Positions 27,621-36,841 of a DNA stretch of 64,000 nucleotides are shown here, one piece after another. The notes under the pieces are model-generated. The model was given only the letters and a program-made list of their open reading frames with translations, made no database searches and was not told where the DNA came from. The DNA lies in NCBI RefSeq assembly GCF_002116905.1, contig NZ_CP015118.1, positions 434,001 to 498,000 of the forward strand. Reading direction: 5' to 3'. This DNA comes from Piscinibacter gummiphilus. GTDB taxonomy: Bacteria > Pseudomonadota > Gammaproteobacteria > Burkholderiales > Burkholderiaceae_C. A program made the translations under genes and the position numbers. Every line of letters starts with the position of its first letter. Positions within the stretch are counted from its first letter, which is position 1.

Positions 27621-28349
27621 ATGTCCTACATCCTCGATGCCCTGCGAAAGGCCGACGCGGAACGCCGCGGCGTGACGGCCCCCGCGGCCCTGGCCGAGCC
27701 GGCGGTGCTGGTGGCCCCGGACGATCCGGACGCGGACCTGCCGCCCACCCCTGCCCGCCCGTGGATCTGGGTGCTGGGCGGTATGGGGGTCGCGCTGCTC
27801 GGCGTGCTGGGCTGGCAACTGCTGCGTGGCAACGGAGCGCCGGTGCCCGCGCCGGTGGTGGCCGCCGCGCCGGCCGTGGCCGTGCCGCCGCCCGCGCCCG
27901 CACCGGTGGTGGCCCCGCCACCTCCGGCCGCACCGCCCCCGCCGAACGAGGACGCGCTGCCGAACTTCCCGCCGCCGCTGCCCACGCCGGCTCCGGCGCC
28001 GAAACCGGAGGCGCGTGCCGCCGCGCCCGCACCGGCTCCGGCCGCCCCACCGGCCGAGAAGGCCGCGCTGCCCCCAGGCATCGCCGTGGTCAGCCCGACG
28101 CCGGCCGCCGCGCCCGCCGAACGCATCTACACCGTCAACGAACTGCCGGACGCGCTGCGCCGGGACTTCCCGAGGCTGTCGGTGGGCGGGGCGATGTACT
28201 CGGAGCGCGCGGCCGACCGCATGGTGGTGCTCAACGGCCAGGTCTTCCACGAGGGCGACGCCCTGGGCAAGGACCTGAAGCTGCGCCAGATCAAGCTGAA
28301 GTCCGCGGTGCTGGAGTTCCGCGGTTACCGCGTCGAGATCGCGTACTGA
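27621..28349 (+). CDS. gspB: General secretion pathway protein GspB
   Basis: 242-residue bitopic inner-membrane partner of GspA. The N-terminus MSYILDALRKADAERRG is the conserved GspB/ExeB cytoplasmic tag; a TM helix lies at about 48-68 (WIWVLGGMGVALLGVLGW), then a very Pro/Ala-rich periplasmic linker (about 75-155) and the C-terminal GspB domain with PRLSVGGAMYSERAADRMVV and the ending EFRGYRVEIAY. Together with GspA it links the secretin to the cell wall. The main gsp operon is not in this window. Confidence 0.92.
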   Translation: MSYILDALRKADAERRGVTAPAALAEPAVLVAPDDPDADLPPTPARPWIWVLGGMGVALLGVLGWQLLRGNGAPVPAPVVAAAPAVAVPPPAPAPVVAPPPPAAPPPPNEDALPNFPPPLPTPAPAPKPEARAAAPAPAPAAPPAEKAALPPGIAVVSPTPAAAPAERIYTVNELPDALRRDFPRLSVGGAMYSERAADRMVVLNGQVFHEGDALGKDLKLRQIKLKSAVLEFRGYRVEIAY

Positions 28350-28361
28350 GGGCCAGGAGGG

Positions 28362-28676
28362 TCAGGAGGGCCCGGGCAGCGACTTCAGCCCGGCCCACGC
28401 CACCAGCGCGGTGGCGTTGAACGACACGCTCAGCACCCACGGCATGTAGAGGAAGCTCGACAGCACGGGCGCCGCGAACACCTGCTCGACGAACACGCCG
28501 CCGAGGTACAGCACGAGGCCCATCACGAACCACCGTCGCATGTACGTGAGCAGCCAGTGGGCCTGCGTCTGGTTGTGCCGCCAGGCGGCGGCCCGTTCGA
28601 ACAGGTTGCCCCGGTTGACGTCGTGGAAGAGCCAGCCGAAGAAGAAATAGCGGTAGAGCAGGGTGCGGAAAGCCAC
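28362..28676 (-). CDS. Small inner-membrane protein of unknown function
   Basis: 104 residues with two hydrophobic helices (WFVMGLVLYLGGVFVEQVF and FLYMPWVLSVSFNATALVAW) after a basic/aromatic N-terminus MAFRTLLYRYFFFGWLFHDV. I do not recognise a named family, but the strongly biased, coherent membrane composition and clean start support a real gene. It is convergent with gspB, 12 bases apart. The 184 bases upstream (28677-28860) hold nothing recognisable. Confidence 0.7.
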   Translation of the reverse strand: MAFRTLLYRYFFFGWLFHDVNRGNLFERAAAWRHNQTQAHWLLTYMRRWFVMGLVLYLGGVFVEQVFAAPVLSSFLYMPWVLSVSFNATALVAWAGLKSLPGPS

Positions 28677-28860
28677 GTGGACCTCCGTGACGATCGGGTG
28701 TCACGCCACGTTAGCGCAACGGCACCCGGCCGCGGCGGTTTCGACCAATGGCCGAGGCCGCCGTAGGGCCGACTGCACCGCTCTGGGGCTCGCGCCCCGA
28801 GCTTGCGGCGCCTCAGCCGGCTTCGCGAGGGCGTGCGTCGAGCACCGGGAGCGGTCGATG

Positions 28861-29325
28861 TCACTTCTTCAGCAGCATCTTCGCGTGCCCCGTGGCCAAC
28901 TCGGACTTGCTCAGCGTGCCGTCGCTGTCGGCGTCCATCGTGATGAACATCTTCTGGGACGCGGTGCGGTGTTCCTCGGCGCTCAGCGCACCGTCGCCGT
29001 CGGTGTCGACCATGCGGATCTTCTCGGCGGACGGCTTTTCCTTCGCGGCGTCGCGCACCGTGCGCTTGGCCTGGTACGCGTCCATCTCGGCCGCGGTGAC
29101 CCGGCCGTCCTGGTTGCCATCCATGGTCACGAACATCGTGCGGGCGCCGGCACCATGTTCGGCGGCGGTCAGCACGCCGTCGCCGTTCTTGTCCATCGCG
29201 AGGATCTCGGCCTCGGCCGATTCGGTGCCGGCCGCGGCCGCGCTCGTCGCGACGGCGAGGCCCAGCAGCGCGGCCAGCGCGACCGCGAGGGGCTTGAGCA
29301 CGTGGTGATGAAGGCGGTGGTGCAT
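28861..29325 (-). CDS. EF-hand calcium-binding exported protein
   Basis: 154 residues: basic/His-rich start MHHRLHHHVLKPLAVALAAL forming a signal peptide ending near ATSAAAAG, then four EF-hand loops: DKNGDGVLTAAE, DGNQDGRVTAAE, DTDGDGALSAEE and DADSDGTLSKSE, all with the Asp/Asn and terminal Glu ligands in place. A strong RBS (AGGAGGAA) precedes the ATG at 29325, which favours it over an upstream in-frame start. A periplasmic Ca2+ buffer or sensor role is likely; partners are unknown. Confidence 0.9.
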   Translation of the reverse strand: MHHRLHHHVLKPLAVALAALLGLAVATSAAAAGTESAEAEILAMDKNGDGVLTAAEHGAGARTMFVTMDGNQDGRVTAAEMDAYQAKRTVRDAAKEKPSAEKIRMVDTDGDGALSAEEHRTASQKMFITMDADSDGTLSKSELATGHAKMLLKK

Positions 29326-29395
29326 GAGGTTCCTCCTGGGGGGTGGAAACCTCCATTGCACGCCCGTCCGGCGGGCTTGCCCTCCGGACGTCCGC

Positions 29396-30103
29396 TCAGC
29401 CGCGGGTAGGAAATGTCCGGTCCAGCCACGCCGTGAGGAGGGCCCGCCCGGCGGCCGCGGCGGCTTCTCCGTGGCGCAGCGTGTCGGCCCGCAGCGAGGC
29501 GAGGTCCATGCCGGCGCCGGCCAGTTCGGCCGTGTGGCCGATCAGCCAGGTCTCGATCCGCTGCGGATCGATCTCGGGGTGGAACTGCAGGCCGAGCACC
29601 GTGTCGCCGATGGCGAAGGCCTGGTTCGGCGTGATGGCCGTGGACGCGAGGCGCGTGGCACCTTCGGGCAGGTCGAAGGTGTCGCCGTGCCAGTGCAGCA
29701 CCGGCTTGCCGTCGAGCGCGGCCAGCGGCCCGGCGCGCCCGGCCTCGGACAGCTCGACCGGCGCCCAGCCGATCTCCTTGGCCGTGCCCGGGTACACGCG
29801 CCGGCCGAGCGCCGCCGCGATCAGCTGCGCGCCGAGGCACACGCCGACCGTGGGACGCCCGGCCGCCAGGCGCCCGCCCAGTTGGGCGGTGTAGTGGTCG
29901 AGCCACGGGTACCGGTCGGTCTCGTAGGCCCCGATGGGGCCTCCGAGCACGACCGCGAGGTCGGCGTCGCGCCATTCGGCATCGGACACCGTGTCGACGC
30001 CGGCCTGCCGGACGTCGAACGAGAAGCCACGCTCGGCCAGGGGCCCGGCGAACACGCCGAGGTCCTCGAACGCCACGTGGCGCAACACCAGACACTGTTT
30101 CAT
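29396..30103 (-). CDS. Class I glutamine amidotransferase
   Basis: 235-residue protein with the class I GATase fold: Cys89 in VGVCLGAQL and the His175/Glu177 pair in LQFHPEID complete the triad; VVLGGPIGAYE forms the oxyanion strand. Such stand-alone GMP-synthase-like domains act on gamma-glutamyl or other amides; the partner is unknown. The AhpD-like gene upstream stops only 5 bases before its start, so they form one transcription unit. Confidence 0.9.
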   Translation of the reverse strand: MKQCLVLRHVAFEDLGVFAGPLAERGFSFDVRQAGVDTVSDAEWRDADLAVVLGGPIGAYETDRYPWLDHYTAQLGGRLAAGRPTVGVCLGAQLIAAALGRRVYPGTAKEIGWAPVELSEAGRAGPLAALDGKPVLHWHGDTFDLPEGATRLASTAITPNQAFAIGDTVLGLQFHPEIDPQRIETWLIGHTAELAGAGMDLASLRADTLRHGEAAAAAGRALLTAWLDRTFPTRG

Positions 30104-30108
30104 CGTGG

Positions 30109-30651
30109 TCAGGCCGCGCGCTGGAGCGGCACGGCGGGGAAGTCGACAGGAACGTCGAACGCGATGTTCACATAGTTCGTGAACAGATTCAGCGCGACGT
30201 GGGCCACGACCTCGACGATTTCCGCGTCCGTGAAGCCGGCGGCCCGCAGCGTGGCGAAGTCGGCGTCGCTCACCTGGCCGCGGCCGTCGACGAGGCGCAG
30301 CGCGAAGCGCATCGCGGCTTCGGCCTTCGGGTCGGCCGACACCCCATCCCGCGCGGACGCCAGCTCGGCGGCGTTCACGCCGGCCTTGCCACCGATCGCG
30401 GTGTGGGCGGCGAGGCAGTATTCGCACGCGTTGCGGTTGGCCACCGCGATCGCGATGCGTTCACCGATGGCGGCGCCCAGCGTGCCGGTGGACAGCGCGC
30501 CGAACGAGCCCCACATGCTGGCGAGCGCGGCCGGCGAGTTGGCGACGGCGCGGAACATGTTGGGCGTGGCGCCGAAGGCCCGCTGGATGCGGTCGAGCGT
30601 GTCGCGCGTGCCGGCGTGGGTGGGGTTCTGGACGAGGGGAAGGCGGGACAT
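30109..30651 (-). CDS. Carboxymuconolactone decarboxylase/AhpD-like family protein
   Basis: 180-residue cytoplasmic protein with the AhpD-type redox motif CEYC followed by LAAHTAIGGKAG, and the proton-relay His of that motif. These proteins act as peroxidases with thiol reductants. From the ATG at 30651 (MSRLPLVQNPTHAGTRDTL) the length is normal for the family (YciW/AhpD-like). It is divergent from an AraC gene 88 bases away and cotranscribed with the amidotransferase. The AraC protein probably controls it. Confidence 0.9.
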   Translation of the reverse strand: MSRLPLVQNPTHAGTRDTLDRIQRAFGATPNMFRAVANSPAALASMWGSFGALSTGTLGAAIGERIAIAVANRNACEYCLAAHTAIGGKAGVNAAELASARDGVSADPKAEAAMRFALRLVDGRGQVSDADFATLRAAGFTDAEIVEVVAHVALNLFTNYVNIAFDVPVDFPAVPLQRAA

Positions 30652-30739
30652 GGTGGTTCTCCTGGAAGTCGTGCAACAGCGCACGGTGTCCACTGTCGGG
30701 CCGGATGCGATACGATGGGTGTCGAAACGTCCTGAAAAC

Positions 30740-31651
30740 ATGTCCGATCGACCTGCTGCCCCCGCCGACCCGGTGGACCGCCTCTCGGCGCTGCTGGAGC
30801 GCTTCCGTGTGCGCGCGCACCTGTTCCATGCCGGGCCGCTGTGTGGCGTCACGCACTACGCCGAACGTCCGGGCATCGGTTTCCTGCACGTGATCCGCCG
30901 CGGCGAGATGGTGGTCACGCACGGCGACGACCCGTCGGCACCCCGGCGCATCGAGGTCACCGAGCCGAGCGTGCTGTTCTACCCGCGCCCGCTCGCCCAC
31001 ACCTTCCACAACCCGCCCGAGGAAGACAACGACTTCACGTGCGCCACGCTCGCGTTCGACGGTGGGGCATCGCATCCCCTCGCGCGGGCGTTGCCGCCGG
31101 TGGTGGTGCTGCCGCTGGCGAAGGTGGAGGGCATCGACCACACGCTCGCGCTGCTGTTCGCCGAGACGACGCGCGTGCGCTGCGGCCAGCGGCTGCTGGC
31201 CGACCGGCTGTTCGAGGTGCTGCTGCTGCAGCTGCTGCGCTGGCTGCTCGACCACCCGGCCGAGGGCGAGGTGCCGCTCGGGCTGCTGTCGGGGCTGTCG
31301 CACCCGGCACTTGCCCGTGCGCTGGTGGCGATGCACGAACGGCCGGGCGATGCCTGGTCGCTCGAATCGATGGCGCACGAGGCGGGGTTGTCGCGCAGCG
31401 TGTTCGCGGCCACCTTCAAGGCCCACGTGGGCGAGACGCCCGCGGAGTACCTCGCGCACTGGCGCCTGTCGATCGCGCAGGCGGAGCTGCGCAAGGGCGC
31501 CTCCATCAAGCAGCTCGCGGGCGACCTGGGCTACGCGAGCGCGGCGGCGCTGTCACGGGTGTTCGCGCAGAAGGTGGGGATCTCGCCGCGGGAGTGGCTC
31601 AAGCGGCGATCCCCGGAGGACTTCAGCGCCGGAACTTCCCGTCCTCGCTGA
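30740..31651 (+). CDS. AraC-family transcriptional regulator (cupin_6 type)
   Basis: 303-residue regulator. The N-terminal cupin sensor contains FLHVIRRGEMVVTHGDD and LFYPRPLAHTFHNPPEED; the C-terminal AraC domain contains MAHEAGLSRSVFAATFKA and IKQLAGDLGYASAAALSRVF ending GISPREWLK. It is divergent from the AhpD-like/amidotransferase genes, the usual place for an activator in this group, and overlaps the convergent binding-protein gene by 29 bases. The effector is unknown. Confidence 0.92.
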   Translation: MSDRPAAPADPVDRLSALLERFRVRAHLFHAGPLCGVTHYAERPGIGFLHVIRRGEMVVTHGDDPSAPRRIEVTEPSVLFYPRPLAHTFHNPPEEDNDFTCATLAFDGGASHPLARALPPVVVLPLAKVEGIDHTLALLFAETTRVRCGQRLLADRLFEVLLLQLLRWLLDHPAEGEVPLGLLSGLSHPALARALVAMHERPGDAWSLESMAHEAGLSRSVFAATFKAHVGETPAEYLAHWRLSIAQAELRKGASIKQLAGDLGYASAAALSRVFAQKVGISPREWLKRRSPEDFSAGTSRPR

Positions 31652-32741
31652 TGATGGACATGTCCGTGTAGACCAGCCCGGTGTGGTCGTTCGCGCTGAA
31701 GCTCAGCTCCATGCCGCCCAGGTCGACCTTCTGCATCGTGTTGAGCGCGGCGGTCAGGGCCTGGCGGGTGAACTTGCCGTTCGTGCGCTTGAGGCCTTCC
31801 ACCAGCACCTTCGCGGCGCTGAAGCCTTCCATGTGGGCCGGCGAGACACCGTCCATGCCTTTCGCGCGGGCGAGGTCGGCGGCTTCCTTCACGATGGGTG
31901 CGGACATCGAGCGTTCGTACGGGAACACCTGCGTGACGATGGTGCCGTGGCCCAGCGGGCCCATCTGCTTGATGAACCCGGTGGAGGCATTGTTCGAGAC
32001 GGTGACGATGGTGGCGCGCGAACCCAGCGCGCGCAGGGCCTTCGTGGCGTCGACCACGGCGTTGGCCGAGCCGATGATCAGCACGGACTGCGCGTCGGCC
32101 TTCACGATGGCCGGCGCGGCCTGCGAGAAGTCGGGTTTCGTGCGGTCGAACGCGAGCTTGACGACGGGCTTCTTGCCCACGCCTTCGAAGCCGGCGTCCG
32201 CGCCCGCGGCCACGTCGTTGCCGAAGGAATCGTCCACCTGCAGGATGGCGATGCGGTCCTGGCCGATCAGGCTCAGGTGGCGCACGGCGCGTTCGGCTTC
32301 GCGCTGGTACGTGGCGCGCACGTTGAAGACGTACGGGTTGACGGGCTTGTGCAGCACCATCGCGCCGGTGCTCGGGGCCACGAGCGGCACCTTGTGCTGC
32401 GCCAGCAGCGGAAGGATGGCCTCGGTGTGCGGCGTGCCGCGCGTGAGGAACAGCGCGATCACGTTCTTCTCGGTCACCAGCTGGCGTGCGTTTTCGGCGG
32501 CGACCTTCGGGTCGAACTTGTCGTCGAGGCTGATCAGCTCGATCTTCTGGCCGTTCACGCCGCCCGCAGCGTTCACCGCGTCGAAGTAGAGGCGCGCGCC
32601 TTCGGTCAGTTCCTTCACGGAGGCGGCGACGGGGCCGGAGAAGCCCGAGGTCTGGCCGACCACGATCTGGGCGGAAACGGGCACGGACACGGACAGGGCC
32701 AATGCAGCGGCGGCCAGCAGGCCGGAGAGGGGGAACTTCAA
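31623..32741 (-). CDS. ABC transporter substrate-binding protein, Liv-type (probable TTG start)
   Basis: 372-residue periplasmic receptor of the branched-chain amino acid (Peripla_BP_6) family: IVVGQTSGFSGPVAASVKEL, then DAVNAAGGVNGQKIELIS. I place the start at a TTG (32739-32741) because it gives a perfect signal peptide (KFPLSGLLAAAALALSVS to VSAQ) and GGAG lies 7 bases upstream; an ATG nine codons earlier is an alternative. It is divergent from a complete Liv operon, whose own receptor is different, and may share that permease. Ligand unknown; homologs take amino acids, amides or aromatic acids. Confidence 0.88.
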   Translation of the reverse strand: MKFPLSGLLAAAALALSVSVPVSAQIVVGQTSGFSGPVAASVKELTEGARLYFDAVNAAGGVNGQKIELISLDDKFDPKVAAENARQLVTEKNVIALFLTRGTPHTEAILPLLAQHKVPLVAPSTGAMVLHKPVNPYVFNVRATYQREAERAVRHLSLIGQDRIAILQVDDSFGNDVAAGADAGFEGVGKKPVVKLAFDRTKPDFSQAAPAIVKADAQSVLIIGSANAVVDATKALRALGSRATIVTVSNNASTGFIKQMGPLGHGTIVTQVFPYERSMSAPIVKEAADLARAKGMDGVSPAHMEGFSAAKVLVEGLKRTNGKFTRQALTAALNTMQKVDLGGMELSFSANDHTGLVYTDMSIISEDGKFRR

Positions 32742-32989
32742 GGGGGTACTCCAGACACCGTCGGCCATCCGGCGAGCGCCGTGGCCATTGAGGACAAACC
32801 CGTATCCTTTCACAAACCCCCGGGTTCATGGGATGCCGTCTGTCACCCGCCCGGGGTCGATGCAGCGACATATGTCACGGTCTCCCTTCGCGGATGCGAC
32901 ATGGAAACATTCCAGACATCGGAGAAAATCCAGCCCCATCGCCCGGACGGTCCGGGCGCCTTCGACTCGACACAGACAAAGGATCGGCC

Positions 32990-34168
32990 ATGAAGTGGAC
33001 CTCGGTGCGTGTGGTGGCTCTGGCGGCGTCGCTCGCCGTGGCGGGTGCGGCGCATGCAGCGGACGCGGTGAAGGTGGGGCTGCTCAGCACGCTCTCGGGT
33101 CCGGGCTCGGGCCTCGGCATCGACATCCGCGACGGCTTCCAGCTCGCGGTCAAGCACGCCGGCGGCAAGCTGGGCGGCCTGCCGGCCGAGGTGGTGGTGG
33201 TCGACGACCAGCAGAACCCCGAGGTCGCGCGCCAGAGTGCCGAACGCCTCGTCAAGCGCGACAAGGTCGACTTCATGACCGGCATCGTGTTCTCGAACCT
33301 GCTGCTGGCCGTGGCGCCGCCGGTGTTCCAGTCGAACACGTTCTACATTAGCGCCAACGCCGGCCCGTCGCAACTCGCCGGCACGCAGTGCAACCCGTAC
33401 TACTTCAACGTCGCGTACCAGAACGACAACCAGCACGAGGCGATGGGCAAGACGGTCACGGACAAGGGCTTCAAGCGCGTGGCGCTGCTCGCGCCGAACT
33501 ACCCGGCGGGCAAGGACGCGCTGGCCGGCTTCAAGCGCTACTTCAAGGGCGAGGTGGTGTCGGAGACGTACACGCCGCTGAACCAGCTCGACTACGGCAG
33601 CGAGGTCTCGAAGATGCGCGCGGCCAAGCCCGACGCCGTCTACATCTTCCTGCCGGGCGGCCTCGGCATCAACTTCATCAAGCAGTTCGTGGGCGCGGGC
33701 CTGTCGAAGGAGATGACCCTCTTCGGCCCCGGCTTCTCGGCCGACGAGGACGTGATCCGCGCGGTGGGTGAACCCATGCTCGGCATGTTCAACACGTCGC
33801 AGTGGGCGCACGACCTCGACAACGCGGCGAACAAGCGGTTCGTGGCCGACTTCCAGAAGGAATACGGCCGCCTGCCCACGCTGTACGCCGCGCAGGGCTA
33901 CGACGCCGCGCGCCTGATGGACGCCGCCGTTCGCGACACGAAGGGCAAGCTCGACGACAAGAAGGCCGTCCGCAAGGCCCTCGAGGCGGCGAAGTTCGAG
34001 TCGGTGCGCGGGGCGTTCAAGTTCAACACGAACCACCACCCGATCCAGGACTACTACCTGCGCGTGATCACGAAGGATGCGCAGGGGCGCGTGACGAACC
34101 GCACCCTCGGCACCGTGTTCAAGGCCCACGCCGACGCGTACGCCAGCACCTGCAAGATGCCGTCGTGA
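32990..34168 (+). CDS. ABC transporter substrate-binding protein, Liv-type, first gene of the liv operon
   Basis: 392-residue receptor; signal peptide MKWTSVRVVALAASLAVAGA to AHA|ADAVKVG. KVGLLSTLSGPGSGLGIDIR and DDQQNPEVARQSAERLV are typical of the aromatic/branched-chain group. Its stop overlaps the GTG start of the permease gene (GTGA), so five genes (32990-37555) form one importer. The solute is not evident; close family members bind benzoate derivatives or branched-chain amino acids. Confidence 0.92.
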   Translation: MKWTSVRVVALAASLAVAGAAHAADAVKVGLLSTLSGPGSGLGIDIRDGFQLAVKHAGGKLGGLPAEVVVVDDQQNPEVARQSAERLVKRDKVDFMTGIVFSNLLLAVAPPVFQSNTFYISANAGPSQLAGTQCNPYYFNVAYQNDNQHEAMGKTVTDKGFKRVALLAPNYPAGKDALAGFKRYFKGEVVSETYTPLNQLDYGSEVSKMRAAKPDAVYIFLPGGLGINFIKQFVGAGLSKEMTLFGPGFSADEDVIRAVGEPMLGMFNTSQWAHDLDNAANKRFVADFQKEYGRLPTLYAAQGYDAARLMDAAVRDTKGKLDDKKAVRKALEAAKFESVRGAFKFNTNHHPIQDYYLRVITKDAQGRVTNRTLGTVFKAHADAYASTCKMPS

Positions 34169-35085
34169 CGGGCATCCTCGTCCTCGAGCAGTCACTCAAC
34201 GGGCTGCAGTTCGGCCTGATGCTGTTCCTGCTCGCGGCGGGGCTCACGCTCGTGTTCGGCATCATGGACATGATCAACCTCGCGCACGGGTCGCTCTACA
34301 TGGTCGGGGCGTACCTGATCGCGGCGGCGAGTCTCGCGTCCGGGTCGTTCTGGCTCGGTCTCGTGGCGGGCGTGGCCGGCACCGCGCTCTTCGGCGTGCT
34401 GCTCGAGACCACGGTGCTGCGCCGCCTCTACGAACGCGACCACCTCTCGCAGGTGCTCGGCACCTTCGCCATCCTGCTGATGTGCAACGAGGGCGTGCGC
34501 TGGATCTGGGGCTCGCAGCCGATGACGCTCAACCCGCCGCCCGCGCTGTCGGGCCCGGTCGAGCTGCTGCCCGGCTTCTCGTACCCCGCCTTCCGCCTGC
34601 TCGTGATCGCGACGGGCCTGCTCGTGGCCGGGGGGCTGTGGGTGCTCGTCACGCGCACGCGGCTGGGCATGCAGGTGCGCGCGGGCGCGTCCGACCGCGA
34701 GATGGCGCTCGCGATGGGCGTGAACGTGCGGCGCCTGTTCACCGCGGTGTTCGGCCTGGGCGCGGCGCTGTGCGCGGTGGCGGGCGGCATGCTCGGCCCG
34801 CTGCTCGCGGTGCAGGTGGGCATGGGCGAGAACATCCTGATCCTCGCGTTCGTGGTCATCGTGATCGGTGGCATCGGGTCCGTGCGCGGCGCGTTCATCG
34901 GCGCGCTGCTGATCGGCGTGATCGACACCGCCGCCCGCGCGCTGCTGCCGCCGCTGCTGGAGCGGCTCGCCGGACCGGCCGCGGCCTCCGACGTGGCACC
35001 CGCGCTCGCATCCATCCTCATCTACGTGCTGATGGCGGCCGTGCTCTTCTGGAAGCCGCAAGGCCTGTTCCCTTCGCATGGCTGA
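34165..35085 (+). CDS. livH: Branched-chain amino acid-type ABC permease LivH
   Basis: 306-residue inner-membrane permease of the LivH type with about eight hydrophobic segments; LTLVFGIMDMINLAHGSLYM is the family signature, and IVIGGIGSVRGAFIGALLIG sits near the end. The GTG start at 34165 overlaps the receptor stop (GTGA). It pairs with LivM to form the translocation channel. The next gene starts 8 bases before its stop. Confidence 0.92.
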   Translation: MTGILVLEQSLNGLQFGLMLFLLAAGLTLVFGIMDMINLAHGSLYMVGAYLIAAASLASGSFWLGLVAGVAGTALFGVLLETTVLRRLYERDHLSQVLGTFAILLMCNEGVRWIWGSQPMTLNPPPALSGPVELLPGFSYPAFRLLVIATGLLVAGGLWVLVTRTRLGMQVRAGASDREMALAMGVNVRRLFTAVFGLGAALCAVAGGMLGPLLAVQVGMGENILILAFVVIVIGGIGSVRGAFIGALLIGVIDTAARALLPPLLERLAGPAAASDVAPALASILIYVLMAAVLFWKPQGLFPSHG

Positions 35086-36034
35086 TTTCTTTTCGTCTCC
35101 GCTCGACCATCGGCTGCGCAAGGTTCCCGCGCTGGTGCTGCTCGCCGCCCTGGTGGCACTGCCGTGGATGCTGCAGGCCGCGGGCCAGGACTTCTACCTC
35201 GGTCTCGCCACCCGCGTGCTGATCTTCGGCCTCGCCGCCACGAGCCTGAACCTTGTGCTCGGCTTCGGCGGCCTCGTGAGCTTCGGCCACGCGGCCTTCG
35301 TGGGTGCCGGCGCATACACCGTGGCCATCCTGATGCAGGACGGCATCGCCAGCGCGTGGATCGCGTGGCCCGCCGCGGTGCTGGTGAGCGCGCTGCTGGC
35401 CGCCGCGATCGGTGCCATCAGCCTGCGCACGCGCGGCGTGTACTTCATCATGATCACGCTCGCGTTCGCGCAGATGCTGTACTACGTGATGACCTCGCTG
35501 AAGGCGTACGGCGGCGAGGACGGCCTGTCGCTGATGTCCAAGTCGCTCGTCGCGGAAGCCGTCGACCTCGGGGACGAGCGCACCTTCTACCTGCTCACGC
35601 TCGCCGTCTGCGCGCTCGCGTTCCTGTTCGTGCAGCGCCTGCTCAACGCCCGCTTCGGCCACACGCTGCAGGGGCTGCGCGAGAACGAGACGCGCATGGC
35701 CGCCATCGGCTTCCCCGTCTTCCGCTACCGCCTCGCGGCCTTCGTGCTGGCGGGGGCGCTGGCCGGCGTGGCGGGGGTGCTGCTCGTGAACCAGAGCGGG
35801 TTCGTGAGCCCGTCACTGCTCGACTGGCACCAGTCGGGACTGCTGCTGATGATGGTGATCCTCGGCGGCGTGGGCCACCTGTACGGTGGCCTCGCCGGGG
35901 CGGCGATCTTCCTGCTGCTGGAGGAACTGCTGTCGGGCTACACGACGCACTGGAAGTTCGTGCTGGGCCTCGTGCTGCTCGCCGTGGTGCTGCTGGCCCC
36001 CAACGGCGTGATGAGCTTCCGGAGGCGCCGATGA
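35078..36034 (+). CDS. livM: Branched-chain amino acid-type ABC permease LivM
   Basis: 318-residue permease with about nine hydrophobic segments. LNLVLGFGGLVSFGHAAFVG is the LivM signature; ILGGVGHLYGGLAGAAIFLL near the C-terminus contacts the ATPases. It overlaps livH by 8 bases and livG by 4 (ATGA), indicating tight translational coupling. Confidence 0.92.
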   Translation: MADFFSSPLDHRLRKVPALVLLAALVALPWMLQAAGQDFYLGLATRVLIFGLAATSLNLVLGFGGLVSFGHAAFVGAGAYTVAILMQDGIASAWIAWPAAVLVSALLAAAIGAISLRTRGVYFIMITLAFAQMLYYVMTSLKAYGGEDGLSLMSKSLVAEAVDLGDERTFYLLTLAVCALAFLFVQRLLNARFGHTLQGLRENETRMAAIGFPVFRYRLAAFVLAGALAGVAGVLLVNQSGFVSPSLLDWHQSGLLLMMVILGGVGHLYGGLAGAAIFLLLEELLSGYTTHWKFVLGLVLLAVVLLAPNGVMSFRRRR

Positions 36035-36783
36035 GCGCGACGATCCTCCACGTCGACGGCCTCGTGAAGCGCTTCGGCGGCCTCGCGGCCACCGACGGCG
36101 CGACGCTCGACGTGCGGGCCGGTGAAGTGCATGCGCTGATCGGCCCCAACGGCGCGGGCAAGACCACGCTGATCCACCAGATCGCCGGCAGCCTCGCACC
36201 CGATGCGGGCCGCATCGTGTTCGACGGCGCCGACGTCACCGCGCTGCCGATGGCGAAGCGTGTGCACGCGGGCCTCGCGCGCTCGTACCAGATCACCAAC
36301 GTGTTCGGCCGCCTGCCCGTGCTCGACAACCTCGCGCTCGCGGTGCAGGCGCGCTCCGGCGGCAGCCTGCGCTTCTGGCGCCCTGCGCGGTCCGAACGCG
36401 CCCGCTACGACGAGGCCGCTGCCGTGGCCGAACGTGTGGGCCTCGCGGCCAAGCTCGGGCGCCTCGCGAACGAACTCTCGCACGGCGAACAGCGGCAGCT
36501 CGAGGTGGGCCTCGCGCTCGCGACGAACCCGAAGCTGCTGCTGCTCGACGAACCCATGGCCGGCATGGGCCCGGACGAGACCGCACGGTTGCTGGCGCTG
36601 CTGCAGTCGCTGCGCGGTGGCCTGACCCTCGTGCTCGTCGAACACGACATGGACGTGGTGTTCCAGCTCGCCGACCGCATCTCGACGCTGGTGTCGGGGC
36701 GGGTCATCGCGTGCGGGACACCGGACGAGATCCGCGCGCATCCCGATGTGCGTCGTGCTTACCTCGGGGATGAGATCGCATGA
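36031..36783 (+). CDS. livG: ABC transporter ATP-binding protein LivG
   Basis: 250-residue ATPase. Walker A GPNGAGKTT, the ABC signature LSHGEQRQLE, Walker B LLLLDEPMAGMGPDE and the switch His in LVEHDMDVVF are all intact. LARSYQITNVFGRLPVLDNL is the LivG-type Q-loop region. Downstream partner LivF starts 58 bases later. Confidence 0.93.
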   Translation: MSATILHVDGLVKRFGGLAATDGATLDVRAGEVHALIGPNGAGKTTLIHQIAGSLAPDAGRIVFDGADVTALPMAKRVHAGLARSYQITNVFGRLPVLDNLALAVQARSGGSLRFWRPARSERARYDEAAAVAERVGLAAKLGRLANELSHGEQRQLEVGLALATNPKLLLLDEPMAGMGPDETARLLALLQSLRGGLTLVLVEHDMDVVFQLADRISTLVSGRVIACGTPDEIRAHPDVRRAYLGDEIA

Positions 36784-36841
36784 GCCACGCCGGGCCGCCC
36801 CAAGGGGCTCACACCGCAGCCCGTCAGGGCGAAGGTTCTCA

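Noticed and set aside
32867..32876. GACATATGTC palindrome between the two Liv receptor genes
   Set aside because: Only 10 bases, flanks do not extend the symmetry, and no second copy is present, so it gives no solid operator evidence.
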